Part shown: positions 33,138 through 41,543 of the stretch, piece after piece
Layout: each line of letters starts with the position of its first letter
Numbering within the stretch: position 1 is the stretch's first letter
NCBI RefSeq assembly: GCF_009846885.1
Contig: NZ_WUWM01000003.1
Span: 186,001 to 250,000, forward strand
Direction: 5' to 3'
DNA length: 64,000 nt
Source of the DNA: Paenibacillus puerhi
GTDB taxonomy: Bacteria > Bacillota > Bacilli > Paenibacillales > NBRC-103111
Program-made: the position numbers and the translations under genes
The notes under the pieces: generated by a model
Seen by the model: only the letters and a program-made list of their open reading frames with translations
Told to the model about the DNA's origin: nothing
The model's database searches: none

Positions 33138-35645
33138 TCAGCCTTCCTTCTCTCCCTTAGTCTCGGAGCGGTCCGTTGCGGCCGTTCCGCCCTTCTTCTT
33201 ATCATCCGCGTTAGGCTTGGCTTTTTCTTTTTCTTTTTCTTTTTCTTTTTCTTTTTCTTTTTCTTTTTCTTTTTCTTTTTCTTTTTCTTTTTCTTTTTCT
33301 TTATCCTTCTTTTTCTCCTGGTCCTTGTCGCCGCTTGCGCTGCTCACGCTGTCGGTACCCGGCTTGCTCTTGGCAGCATCGGGCTCTGCTTCGGACGAAC
33401 TGCGCCCTTCCGAGGCCACCGGCTTTTTATCCTCGGGGTCCTTCCCCCCTGCCGGCTTTCCTCCCTGATCCGTCTTCTGATTCTGCGGGCCGGCTACTTT
33501 CTCCTCTGGCGCATCGGCCTGCTCAGCCGATGGCCCCGATCCGGCCGCAGCCACAGCTGCGGCCTCCGCTTGCTGCTGCGCTTGTTGAGCGGCAGCAAGC
33601 GCTGCGGCTTCCTCCTTGGCCCGGGCCACTGCTTTCTTCTCCTCGGCCAGCGCATATAAGGCTTCTTCCGTGCCGTTGATCAATTTGCTGCCTCCGGCGA
33701 TCATCTTGTAAGAATCCGGCTTGGCGAACGGCTGCACGGGTACACCGTCCAACGCACGGCTCACGACTTCCTTGAATAGGGATGCGGGATATTTGCCCCC
33801 CGTCGTAGTCAAGTACTTCTCTCGATTCGTCCGTTCATAGCCAAGCCACACCGCACCTACCAGCTCGGGCGTATAGCCGACGAACCAGGCGTCCTTGGAG
33901 CCGTCCAGCTGGTTTCCATACTTATCCTTGAATTCCGGAATATCGGGAAGCTGCGTAGTACCTGTTTTGCCCGCCACCGGCCGGTTCATCCGGGCCGTCC
34001 TCCCGGTACCCGAGGATACTGCCTTCTCCAGCATCCGGGTCATCGTATAGGCCGCACTCGGATCCAAGACCTGCTGCAGCTCGGGCTTCGCTTCTTCCCC
34101 TACGAGGCTGCCATGCTTGTCCATAATCTTCGTAATTGCGTAGGCTTTGGCCCATGTCCCGTTATTGGCAAACACGGTATAGGCCTGAGCCATCTGCAGA
34201 GGCGACGTCCCCTTGGTCATCCCTCCCAGGGCAATGCTGAACACCCGGTCGGAATTCTGTACGGGCAGTCCGACCTTACGAGCGAAGTCCAGCCCTTTGT
34301 CGATCCCGATTTCCTTCAGCATAGCGACGGCCGGGATGTTGTAAGATTGGATCAGCGCCTCCTCCAGCGTGACCCAGCCATGAAACTTTTTGCCGTAGTT
34401 CATAGGCTTGTACCCGCCGCCGAAGTCCGTCTCCTCATCATAGATCCGGTCGGCCGGACCATAGCCTTGATGGAGCGCCGGCGCATACACCACGACCGGC
34501 TTCATCGTGGAGCCAGGCTGCCGTTCGGCTTGGGTGGCATAATTGAAGCCCCGGAACGTCTGCTCCTGGTTGCGGGAGCCTACGATGCCTCGCAAGGCGC
34601 CCGTCTTAGGCTCCATCAGCACGATAGCGCTCTGCAGCCCGCCCAGATCCTCAGGAAAGTAGGAAGGCTCCCGATATACGTCCTCCGCCGCCTGCTGTAC
34701 CTTGGGATCGAGATTCGTGTGAATATGATAGCCGGACGACAAGATCTGCTGCTCGGTTAAGCCGTATTTCTCGATAGCCTCCTGGATCACATGGTCGATA
34801 TAAGAGGGATAAACCTTGGACGTCTTCGTCTCGGACTTGTCGACGAGCTTTACCTCCTCCTTCATCGCCTCATCGCGCTGCTCAGCCGTAATCTTGCCCT
34901 GCTGAGCCATCAAGCTAAGGATGAGATTTCGGCGATCTACAGCCGACCCCGGCTTTTTAACAGGGGAATAGTTGGTGGGAGACTTGGGAATACCCGCCAT
35001 AAGCGCCGATTCCGCCAGCGTCAATTGGGCCGCCTCCTTGCCAAAGTAGGTCTTGGAAGCTCGCTGCAATCCCCAGGACCCTTCGCCGAAATAAATATAA
35101 TTGAGGTACAGCTCCAGAATCTGCTCCTTGCTGTAGGTGTTCTCAATCTTGATGGAAGCGATTGCTTCCTTGATTTTGCGTGTGTACGTTTGCTCCGTGG
35201 ACAAGAGCATTGTCTTCGCGAGCTGTTGGGTAATCGTGCTGCCGCCCTCTACCGTGTAGCCCGATCTCCAATTTTTATAGAAAGCCCGCGCGATTCCATA
35301 CAAATCTACCCCTTGATGGTCATAGAACCGGGCATCCTCGACTGCGATGACTGCATCGATCATCTGTTTCGGATATTGATCCAGGGGAGTATATTCCATC
35401 CTGGCATTCGTGACTTCCGTAATGATCTGACCATGACGGTCGTAGAAATAAGTGGACCGCGCCGGTTCTTGATCCAGTAAAGAAATATCGGTAGCGGCAT
35501 ACATCGACTTATACGTATTCCATGTCCAATTTAGCCCCCAAACCCCGAAAATCGCGAACGCAACGGCAAACAGAGCCAAGGACATTTTGAGTACAAATGC
35601 TGTCTTCTTTCGCCAATTCGATGCTTTCTGCGCTGTCGGCTCCAT
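33138..35645 (-). CDS. Class A penicillin-binding protein with Lys-Glu repeat tail
   Basis: 835 residues, bifunctional PBP1A type. An N-terminal membrane helix (MSLALFAVAFAIFGVWGL) precedes the GT51 domain with catalytic Glu in AVEDARFYDHQGVD and the STITQQLAKTML motif. The transpeptidase domain shows SxxK in ERQPGSTMKPVVVY, SYN in IQSYNIPAV and the KTGTTQ triad motif. A long, charged, alanine-rich tail follows and ends with about 13 Lys-Glu dipeptides encoded by a (CTTTTT)n repeat. It polymerises and cross-links peptidoglycan. ATG with AGGGGGA upstream. The tail is predicted to be extracellular and disordered; its length may vary. Confidence 0.92.
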   Translation of the reverse strand: MEPTAQKASNWRKKTAFVLKMSLALFAVAFAIFGVWGLNWTWNTYKSMYAATDISLLDQEPARSTYFYDRHGQIITEVTNARMEYTPLDQYPKQMIDAVIAVEDARFYDHQGVDLYGIARAFYKNWRSGYTVEGGSTITQQLAKTMLLSTEQTYTRKIKEAIASIKIENTYSKEQILELYLNYIYFGEGSWGLQRASKTYFGKEAAQLTLAESALMAGIPKSPTNYSPVKKPGSAVDRRNLILSLMAQQGKITAEQRDEAMKEEVKLVDKSETKTSKVYPSYIDHVIQEAIEKYGLTEQQILSSGYHIHTNLDPKVQQAAEDVYREPSYFPEDLGGLQSAIVLMEPKTGALRGIVGSRNQEQTFRGFNYATQAERQPGSTMKPVVVYAPALHQGYGPADRIYDEETDFGGGYKPMNYGKKFHGWVTLEEALIQSYNIPAVAMLKEIGIDKGLDFARKVGLPVQNSDRVFSIALGGMTKGTSPLQMAQAYTVFANNGTWAKAYAITKIMDKHGSLVGEEAKPELQQVLDPSAAYTMTRMLEKAVSSGTGRTARMNRPVAGKTGTTQLPDIPEFKDKYGNQLDGSKDAWFVGYTPELVGAVWLGYERTNREKYLTTTGGKYPASLFKEVVSRALDGVPVQPFAKPDSYKMIAGGSKLINGTEEALYALAEEKKAVARAKEEAAALAAAQQAQQQAEAAAVAAAGSGPSAEQADAPEEKVAGPQNQKTDQGGKPAGGKDPEDKKPVASEGRSSSEAEPDAAKSKPGTDSVSSASGDKDQEKKKDKEKEKEKEKEKEKEKEKEKEKEKEKEKAKPNADDKKKGGTAATDRSETKGEKEG
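33221..33302. repeat. (CTTTTT)n hexanucleotide repeat inside the PBP gene
   Basis: About 13.7 perfect copies of CTTTTT on the plus strand (AAAAAG on the coding strand), encoding alternating Lys and Glu. Units of six bases change the tail without frame loss, so copy number can vary freely. Confidence 0.95.
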
Positions 35646-35740
35646 CCCTTGATCCCCCTAAGCTACCTGTTTTAACCCTTGATTACCACTTAAGGCCAAG
35701 GCTCAAACAGAAAAGCGCATAGGAAAGTGAGCCGGCTGCT

Positions 35741-36616
35741 TCACATCAGGTCAAAGGAACGACTAAGCGTCCTGCGGTAAACATGCGGACTGACACCCTT
35801 GCGCTTCTTGAACAGCTGGCAAAAGTGCGAGGAACTGAATTGACCGACGTCCCGGGCAATTTCCCCTACGCTCTTGGTCGTCGACAGCAGCTGATCGCAT
35901 GCTTCTCGCAGGCGTCTGTCCGCGATATACGCGGTAAGGCTCATACCTGTATACTTGCGAAACAAGTGCGAGACGTAGTAGGACGAAAGGTGCAGGTCGC
36001 TAGCCATCCGTTCTAGCTGAAACGGCTGCTTATAGTTGGCCTCAAGCCAATCCATCATCTTCTCAACGTGCGAGGAGGTTTTGGCCGAAAGTTCGGGGAC
36101 TCGACCGCCGGGAACGACATGCAGATGCAAATACCGCAGCAAGCCCGTCAGCAGCAAAGCCTGCTCTTCCTTTTCGTTGGCATCCGGCGACTGCATGGAC
36201 TGTTCATAGTCGTCCAGCAGCATTGACAGCCGGGCATCCTCGCCAAGATCGAACACCTGCTGGGGGAGCGCCCCTTTCCAAAAGTGAAGAAACCAGGCAT
36301 GCAGCCGGGGAAATGGGCTTAGCAGCAGATCCGCCATCCTGGGGTCGAAGGTCAGAATCGAGCGGACATATTGTCCTCCCGGCTTTCCGGGTACGTCGAC
36401 CTTATGCAGCTGAAAGGGCTGGAAGCACATCAGCATGCCGGGCCGCATCGGAAAGCTTCGGCCTTCGACGGTAACTTCTCCTTCCCCCTCGTATACGTAC
36501 AAAAGCTCGATGCCCTGATGAGCATGCAGCATTATCCAAGGCCACTGGGTGGTCTTGGCCCGGTGTGTCACGCGGAAAGCGGTCGGTCCGAGATCCATCG
36601 GGTCAATATAACTCAT
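35741..36616 (-). CDS. AraC-family regulator with cupin domain
   Basis: 291 residues. The N-terminal cupin (HAHQGIELLYVYEGEGEVTVEG, MRPGMLMCFQPFQLHK) should bind a sugar or cofactor. The C-terminal HTH pair is MASDLHLSSYYVSHLFRKYTG and IARDVGQFSSSHFCQLFKKRKG. It is divergent from a GH88 gene 118 bases away and likely controls it. Its ligand is unknown; a rhamnogalacturonan-derived sugar is an inference. Confidence 0.87.
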   Translation of the reverse strand: MSYIDPMDLGPTAFRVTHRAKTTQWPWIMLHAHQGIELLYVYEGEGEVTVEGRSFPMRPGMLMCFQPFQLHKVDVPGKPGGQYVRSILTFDPRMADLLLSPFPRLHAWFLHFWKGALPQQVFDLGEDARLSMLLDDYEQSMQSPDANEKEEQALLLTGLLRYLHLHVVPGGRVPELSAKTSSHVEKMMDWLEANYKQPFQLERMASDLHLSSYYVSHLFRKYTGMSLTAYIADRRLREACDQLLSTTKSVGEIARDVGQFSSSHFCQLFKKRKGVSPHVYRRTLSRSFDLM

Positions 36617-36734
36617 AGCATCCGTTCCCTTATAGCAAGATAGCTATATTTTAGCACAACCTCGCCCCATCCGTAACGGACTATAATAGAGGGAGATTAA
36701 CCCATACTTTGACTGTAGGCCAGGAGGAGTCGAC

Positions 36735-37868
36735 ATGTGGAAACAAGCGATTGAAGATGCATTACGGATAACGGAAGCGAATATCGGCAAATTTAAGGGG
36801 AAATTCCCCCATGTCAGCGATGGCGGCACGAATTATGTGCTAAATGACAATAATGAATGGACCGACGGTTTTTGGTCGGGAATTCTGTGGCTGGCATACG
36901 AATATAGCAAGAAAGAAATATTTCACGAAGCAGCGGTCAAGACTGTCGACAGCTTTAACAGCCGGATGGAGAACAGGGTCGGACTGGAGCATCACGATAT
37001 CGGCTTCTTGTATTCGCTGTCCAGCAAGGCCCAATGGATCATTGAGGGTGACGAACAAGCTAAAGCGCTTACGGTCAAGGCGGCTGACGTGCTGCTGGAA
37101 CGCTGGCGCGAAAAATCGCAATTGCTGCAAGCTTGGGGTCCCAAGGACGATCCGGACAACGGCGGCCGTATCATTATCGACTGCCTGCTGAATCTCCCTC
37201 TGCTGTATTGGGCAGCCGAAGCGACCGGCGACAGCCGCTACCGCGAACTGGCCGCCATTCATGCGCATAAGAGCCGCCGGTTTCTCGTGCGCGGCGACGA
37301 CTCGTCTTATCATACCTTCTACTTCGATCAGGAAACGGGAGACTCGCTGCGGGGCGGAACCCACCAAGGCTTCCGCGACGGCTCGACCTGGACTCGCGGC
37401 CAGGCATGGGGCATCTACGGCTTCGCCTTATCCTACCGCTATCTGAAGCAGCCCGAGCTGCTGGAGACAGCGAAGCGGATGTCGCGCTACTTCTTGGAGC
37501 ATCTGCCTGAGGACGGCGTCGCCTACTGGGATTTCGACGTGCCGCAAACCCCGGAATCTAAGCGCGACAGCTCCGCTTCGGCCATCGCCGCAGCAGGCAT
37601 GCTGGAAATTGCTGACATGCTCCTGGACAGCGATCCCGATAAGGACTTTTTCCGGAAAGCCGCTGCCGACGCGGTCAGCGCCCTCTATGAGCTTTATTCG
37701 ACCCGGGGGGAAGCGGAGGCCGAAGGCTTCCTGAAGCATGGCTCGTACTCCGTACGCGGCGGCGCTTCGCCGGATGATTACACCATCTGGGGCGATTACT
37801 ATTACCTCGAAGCGCTGATGCGCCTGGAGCGTCAAATCCCCGGCTACTGGTACGAACGCGGACGGTAA
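36735..37868 (+). CDS. Glycoside hydrolase family 88 unsaturated glucuronyl hydrolase
   Basis: 377 residues, GH88/105 fold, removing delta-4,5-unsaturated uronic acid from disaccharides made by pectate or rhamnogalacturonan lyases. Family features include the N-terminal NEWTDGFWSGILWLAYEYS, the catalytic acid context LEHHDIGFLYSLS, GRIIIDCLLNLPLLYWAAEATGD in shape and the TWTRGQAWGIYGFALSYRYLK block. It is cytoplasmic (no signal). GAGGAGTCGAC lies before the ATG. It is divergent from an AraC regulator and fits the pectin genes at 54.5-60.2 kb, although it is not in their operon. Confidence 0.9.
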   Translation: MWKQAIEDALRITEANIGKFKGKFPHVSDGGTNYVLNDNNEWTDGFWSGILWLAYEYSKKEIFHEAAVKTVDSFNSRMENRVGLEHHDIGFLYSLSSKAQWIIEGDEQAKALTVKAADVLLERWREKSQLLQAWGPKDDPDNGGRIIIDCLLNLPLLYWAAEATGDSRYRELAAIHAHKSRRFLVRGDDSSYHTFYFDQETGDSLRGGTHQGFRDGSTWTRGQAWGIYGFALSYRYLKQPELLETAKRMSRYFLEHLPEDGVAYWDFDVPQTPESKRDSSASAIAAAGMLEIADMLLDSDPDKDFFRKAAADAVSALYELYSTRGEAEAEGFLKHGSYSVRGGASPDDYTIWGDYYYLEALMRLERQIPGYWYERGR

Positions 37869-37904
37869 ATGGAGCTTGTTTCACATCATCACAAACAAGG
37901 GAAC

Positions 37905-37932
37905 GAAAGCCGGGGATCGCTCCCCGGCTTTC
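37905..37932. terminator. Bidirectional hairpin between GH88 and rpmG
   Basis: Perfect 12-bp stem GAAAGCCGGGGA/TCCCCGGCTTTC with a 4-base loop, between convergent genes. T runs are weak. Confidence 0.65.
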
Positions 37933-37944
37933 GCTGCTGCCTAG

Positions 37945-38094
37945 CTATCTCGTTTCACGGTGTAAAGTTACTTTCTTCAAGCGGGGGCAATACTTCTTAA
38001 GCTCCATCCGCCCGGGATGCGTTTTTTTATTCTTGCTCGTCGTATAATTGCGGTCTCCCGTCTCGGTGCATGCTAGCGTAACGACTACTCTCAT
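37945..38094 (-). CDS. rpmG: 50S ribosomal protein L33, zinc-free (C-minus) type
   Basis: 49 residues, too short for the ORF list: it begins [20 protein letters not shown] and ends KVTLHRETR. Ordinary L33 carries two CxxC pairs that bind zinc. Here they are reduced to single cysteines (ACTETG, YCPRL), the C-minus form made when zinc is scarce. AGAGGAGGTG lies before the ATG. It follows the COG0523 GTPase gene by 35 bases, and the operon has a Zur box, as for the Zur-controlled paralogue in B. subtilis. It releases zinc by replacing the zinc-binding L33 in ribosomes. Confidence 0.9.
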   Translation of the reverse strand: MRVVVTLACTETGDRNYTTSKNKKTHPGRMELKKYCPRLKKVTLHRETR

Positions 38095-38129
38095 CTTCGT
38101 TCACCTCCTCTGCCATAGGCCTTATCCGA

Positions 38130-39341
38130 TTAAGACAAGGCTGCTTCCACCCCGTCCACGGCCCGCGGAAACGGGTCCGGGAATCGGCTCCAGTCCTGCC
38201 TCATCTCCTCCTCCGTCAGCAGACAGCCGTCCAGCTCCGCTATCAATGCCTCTTGATCCATGCCGATGCCGATCAATACGATTTTGTTGATCCGATCCCC
38301 GTGCAAGGGGTGCCACGCCTTTGCCAGCTCCGGATCTTCCAGCAGCGTGCTGGTTCGTTCGGCCTCCGGCAGCGCAGCTACCCAATACCCTGCTGGGCCG
38401 AATTGGATCGAAGGCCCCGCCTGGCTCAGGCTCTGCCCCATATCGCTGCGGCTGGCCAGCCAAACCATGCCCTTGGCGCGGACGATCTCGGCCGGCCAGG
38501 CCTCCATCCATTCCATCAGCCGCTGCGGGTGGAATGGCTTGATCCGCTCGTACACGAAGGAAGCGATCCCGTATTCCTCGGTCTCGGGCGTATGCTCGGC
38601 CTTTTCCATTTCCTTGATCCAGCCCGCGGATGCGCTCGCCGCATCGAAGTCGAACAGCCCCGTGTTCAGGATATCCGATGGCTCCACCGCCCCCTTCTCC
38701 GCACGGATCAGCTTGGCCCGCGGCTGCAGCTTGCGCAGGACGGCTTCCAGCTCATCCAGCTCCCCGGCCTCCACCAAGTCGCACTTGTTCAGAACAAGCA
38801 CATCGCAGAACTCGATCTGATCGATCAGCAAATCCACCACATCCCGCGTATCGTCGCCCCCTACGGCCTCTCCGCGCTCCAGCAGCGTCTCTCCCGAAGA
38901 GAAATCATGCCAGAACCGGTACGCATCCACCACGGTAACCATCGTATCCAGACGGCAAAACTGCGAGAGATCGATTCCGTTCTCTTCACTTATATACGTA
39001 AACGTCTGGGCTACCGGAACCGGCTCGCCCACTCCTGTAGACTCGATCAGGATATAATCGAAGCTGCCCATGCGCGCGAGCCGCTCTACCTCCTTAAGAA
39101 GATCCTCCCGCAGCGTACAGCAGATGCAGCCGTTGGACATCTCTACGAGCGTTTCGTTCGTACGGGACAAGCCTCCCCCGTCGCGGATCAGCCCGGCATC
39201 GATGTTCACCTCGCTCAAATCATTAACGATCACGGCAACCCTCAAGCCTTGGCGATTATTCAGCACATGATTGAGAATCGTTGTTTTTCCGGCTCCAAGA
39301 TAGCCGCTCAGCACGGTAACGGGAATTTTATTTGTCGACAT
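38130..39341 (-). CDS. COG0523 GTPase, putative zinc metallochaperone (YciC-like)
   Basis: 403 residues of the P47K/CobW family. The GTPase motifs are Walker [10 protein letters not shown], the metal-binding CxCC in NGCICCTL and NKCD ([12 protein letters not shown]). The C terminus holds a CobW_C domain with histidines ([14 protein letters not shown]). Such proteins hand over zinc to essential enzymes in starvation. The ATG at 39341 is preferred over TTG at 39347 because GGAGG is six bases upstream. A sigma-A promoter and a Zur box precede it directly, and rpmG follows. Confidence 0.9.
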   Translation of the reverse strand: MSTNKIPVTVLSGYLGAGKTTILNHVLNNRQGLRVAVIVNDLSEVNIDAGLIRDGGGLSRTNETLVEMSNGCICCTLREDLLKEVERLARMGSFDYILIESTGVGEPVPVAQTFTYISEENGIDLSQFCRLDTMVTVVDAYRFWHDFSSGETLLERGEAVGGDDTRDVVDLLIDQIEFCDVLVLNKCDLVEAGELDELEAVLRKLQPRAKLIRAEKGAVEPSDILNTGLFDFDAASASAGWIKEMEKAEHTPETEEYGIASFVYERIKPFHPQRLMEWMEAWPAEIVRAKGMVWLASRSDMGQSLSQAGPSIQFGPAGYWVAALPEAERTSTLLEDPELAKAWHPLHGDRINKIVLIGIGMDQEALIAELDGCLLTEEEMRQDWSRFPDPFPRAVDGVEAALS

Positions 39342-39353
39342 GTCCAACCTCCA

Positions 39354-39374
39354 AAATCGTAATAATTACTATTT
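39354..39374 (-). promoter_or_regulatory. Zur box
   Basis: AAATCGTAATAATTACTATTT: almost the Bacillus Zur consensus, a TCGTAAT-N-ATTACGA palindrome, with one mismatch (ATTACTA). It lies between the -10 box and the ribosome site, so Zur bound to zinc would block initiation. Confidence 0.85.
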
Positions 39375-39379
39375 AACAG

Positions 39380-39408
39380 ATTGTATAAATAAACGATCCG
39401 GTTGTCAA
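39380..39408 (-). promoter_or_regulatory. Sigma-A promoter of the zinc operon
   Basis: On the minus strand TTGACA at 39408-39403, 17-bp spacer, TACAAT at 39385-39380. The -10 ends six bases before the Zur box, which would cover the transcription start. Confidence 0.85.
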
Positions 39409-39443
39409 GCAAAGGATTCGCAAATTAGGAAGCACTTGTATGC

Positions 39444-39489
39444 AAAAAAGACCCGATTCTCTTATCCTTAAAGGATAAAGCTCGGGTCT
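39444..39489 (-). terminator. Rho-independent terminator
   Basis: Outer stem AGACCCGA/TCGGGTCT enclosing TTATCC/GGATAA, followed on the minus strand by six T. It ends the ATPase/nuclease transcript, after the remnant. Confidence 0.85.
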
Positions 39490-39525
39490 CATTAAAAACG
39501 CGATATCGCAACAAATGAGGTTTGA

Positions 39526-39663
39526 TTAGGTAACTTGCTTATGGTGCCAACCGATATCAGTAGACTTTTTCCATTCGCCAATGATTTTCTTATCGAATTA
39601 GAAAGGAGCAACGAGCATAATCTGTGTGCCCTTTTTATCCACAATCAATTGTTTGATTTCACT
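39526..39663 (-). pseudogene. Small gene remnant after the nuclease-like gene
   Basis: One minus-strand frame reads VNSEIKQLIVDKKGTQIMLVAPF, stop, then FDKKIIGEWKKSTDIGWHHKQVT, stop. It has no start codon with a ribosome site. A single in-frame stop separates two protein-like pieces. This may be the tail of a lost third gene of the operon. The family is unknown. Confidence 0.35.
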
Positions 39664-39664
39664 A

Positions 39665-40186
39665 TTAACTACTCGCAATAGCTGTTATTGGAAAACGGCC
39701 ATATATAGGATTATTATTCCATTCTTCAATTGATAGGATCTCAAAATCTTCAATCAGCCTTCTGGAAAACTCCTGCCCGTTCTGCAAATCAAAAGGAAGC
39801 TTGGACCGGATTTTCGTTCTGATCCTGAGTCTTTCTGTGCTACCTGCCGCAGCGCACTCCAGTACATAAACATACCTGTACGGCTTGTTCCGCCCGCTAA
39901 CAAGTGCATAGAGGATACTACCGTAATATTTTAAGGCGATACTTCTGTAATGTTCATCAGATTTTAGTTTCTGGACAAAAGCTCCAGGGTTTGCCGCATT
40001 CTCCACATCAGCATTCTTGTATTCCATAAAAATAATCTCCTGATCCGTCTCTGCAATAAAATCTACATCGCTGAGAATGGAAGAAATCTTTCGATACATT
40101 TGATTTAATTCATCCGTAGCCCATACGGCATTGCTAAAATCAAACTGATATAGGTTGTTTTCTTCCTTAAATATTCGTTTCTCCAC
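39665..40186 (-). CDS. Small PD-(D/E)XK-like nuclease candidate, ATPase partner
   Basis: 173 residues, not recognised as a named family. The core SDVDFIAETDQEIIFMEYKNAD has a D-X(n)-EYK pattern typical of PD-(D/E)XK nucleases: an acidic strand, then E-x-K in a second strand. The remainder has SIALKYYGSILYALV and KPYRYVYVLEC strands. The start is GTG at 40186, four bases after the ATPase stop, with GGGGGA inside the ATPase end, so translation is coupled. Nuclease activity is inferred. Codon use and AT content match the ATPase and differ from the neighbours, suggesting transfer together. Confidence 0.7.
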   Translation of the reverse strand: MEKRIFKEENNLYQFDFSNAVWATDELNQMYRKISSILSDVDFIAETDQEIIFMEYKNADVENAANPGAFVQKLKSDEHYRSIALKYYGSILYALVSGRNKPYRYVYVLECAAAGSTERLRIRTKIRSKLPFDLQNGQEFSRRLIEDFEILSIEEWNNNPIYGRFPITAIASS

Positions 40187-40189
40187 AAC

Positions 40190-41203
40190 CTAATCCCCCA
40201 AATTCTTGTTAAAAACATCTTCAAGTAAGCGATCAAAGGTTTCGACAATGGCATTCACCCTCAGATCCTTAAAGTACCGGTTACTTTCAACCTCTACGCC
40301 ATTTTCCTTTGGATAAAGGGAGTAAAAAATGACGTCATCTTTTTCATTTCTTTTGACTTCAAGATACTTCGAAAAAACATAATCATGCGTGGAAATAAAA
40401 ATCTGAACGCCGCTTCGCTGCAGTTCCAGCAGCATGTCAACCATGACAGGAATATGCGCCGGATTAATATTGGCTTCCGGCTCATCCCAGAATAATACAG
40501 CGCCTTTCTCCAACGTACCATTTTTAATTAATTGCCAGAGTAACGCTATTTTGCGGATACCTTCCGCCACAAGTGAAAATTCAATTTTAGCATGACTTCC
40601 GGGTTTTAGGTAAAACCTTTCATTCTCTACCGTCACCTTGCCAGAGGTTATATTTTGTAAAATATCTAGGTACTTCTTTCTTTCCTTGGAGTCCTTTCCA
40701 GCCGAAATATCAACTTTAGCCGATGTGATAATGTCGATATAAGTCTCATCAAAATCGACGTTATTTTTATCAACTGCGGCCTCCAAGTTCCAGGCATTGG
40801 ACAATATTTCTTTGGCCGGAATGAACGTGCTGGTCAATGAGGATAGCTGCTTCTCCCATTTCGCTTCGCCCGTAACCTCCGCATCCCATTTATTGGTTTT
40901 AGAGTGAAACTCGGCCGAGATTCGGGCAGCGTCCGATTCAACAACAACCATGGATCGAAAATTTCCAGGCTTTCTCCTAGCTAACCGGGAAATTCTCAGA
41001 TTATCCGGCTTAAATACTTTTACTAACTTTTCGCTGAATGATACATCTATCCGGGCCGCCTGACAAGCACTGTATATGACTTTCATAATATGAGTTTTCC
41101 CGGTACCATTCTCACCGATAAATACATTAATCCCATTTGAGAACGAAATATCCAGCTTTTCAAAAACAGTGAAATTTTCCAAATTAATTTTGTTTATAGC
41201 CAT
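40190..41203 (-). CDS. AAA (SMC/OLD-like) ATPase, probable defence protein
   Basis: 337 residues of the AAA_15/AAA_21 ABC-like ATPase class. Walker A is FIGENGTGKTH, the signature-like segment is SLVAEGIRKIALLW, Walker B is GAVLFWDEPEANINP and the H-motif is IFISTHDYVFSKYL. The short middle (about 60 residues less than OLD) has no fused TOPRIM nuclease; the nuclease function probably comes from the co-translated partner. AGGAG lies nine bases before the ATG. The gene is AT-rich. In defence islands such ATPases sense phage and gate a toxic partner (for example PARIS or Septu), but the pair here is not one of these as far as I can see. Confidence 0.82.
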   Translation of the reverse strand: MAINKINLENFTVFEKLDISFSNGINVFIGENGTGKTHIMKVIYSACQAARIDVSFSEKLVKVFKPDNLRISRLARRKPGNFRSMVVVESDAARISAEFHSKTNKWDAEVTGEAKWEKQLSSLTSTFIPAKEILSNAWNLEAAVDKNNVDFDETYIDIITSAKVDISAGKDSKERKKYLDILQNITSGKVTVENERFYLKPGSHAKIEFSLVAEGIRKIALLWQLIKNGTLEKGAVLFWDEPEANINPAHIPVMVDMLLELQRSGVQIFISTHDYVFSKYLEVKRNEKDDVIFYSLYPKENGVEVESNRYFKDLRVNAIVETFDRLLEDVFNKNLGD

Positions 41204-41543
41204 TGTCCCACTCTCCTATTTCATAGAGCACATTCACAAGGATTTATTTTCCATTATATCATAGTAAATGAGGAGCCGCTTATATAGATCATCATGAGCT
41301 TTACTGATTCGGGCATCGCCTAAACTTCAAACTTCCGGCACACAGAGCTGGGGGAGTAGGCTTCTGGGTGTTGGAGTTGGATTAATGCTCTTTGTACGGC
41401 TATATAACCCCAAATCCCTGTACCTCATATGAGGAATTATAGTTCGCCATAATCCGAACAAATTCCTGCCTAAGTTGTCAAGTCACTATCTTCGTGGGAT
41501 AATATACCTATATAACTAAATCTAAGGAGCGATATCCATTTCC
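41204..41543. other. Divergent promoter region of ATPase and Argonaute
   Basis: 340 AT-rich bases without a gene. A minus-strand TATAAT (41253-41258) with a weak -35 serves the ATPase. The plus-strand Argonaute promoter is listed separately. A short hydrophobic reading frame near 41380-41430 has no ribosome site. Confidence 0.45.
41475..41503 (+). promoter_or_regulatory. Sigma-A-like promoter of the Argonaute gene
   Basis: TTGTCA at 41475-41480, 17-bp spacer, GATAAT at 41498-41503. The predicted transcript starts near 41510, about 34 bases before the ATG. Confidence 0.6.

Larger units (their letters stand above)
39348..39664. other. Intergenic region before the zinc operon
   Basis: About 317 bases holding, from left, the Zur box, the sigma-A promoter, a terminator (39444-39489) and a gene remnant (39526-39663). 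Confidence 0.5.
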
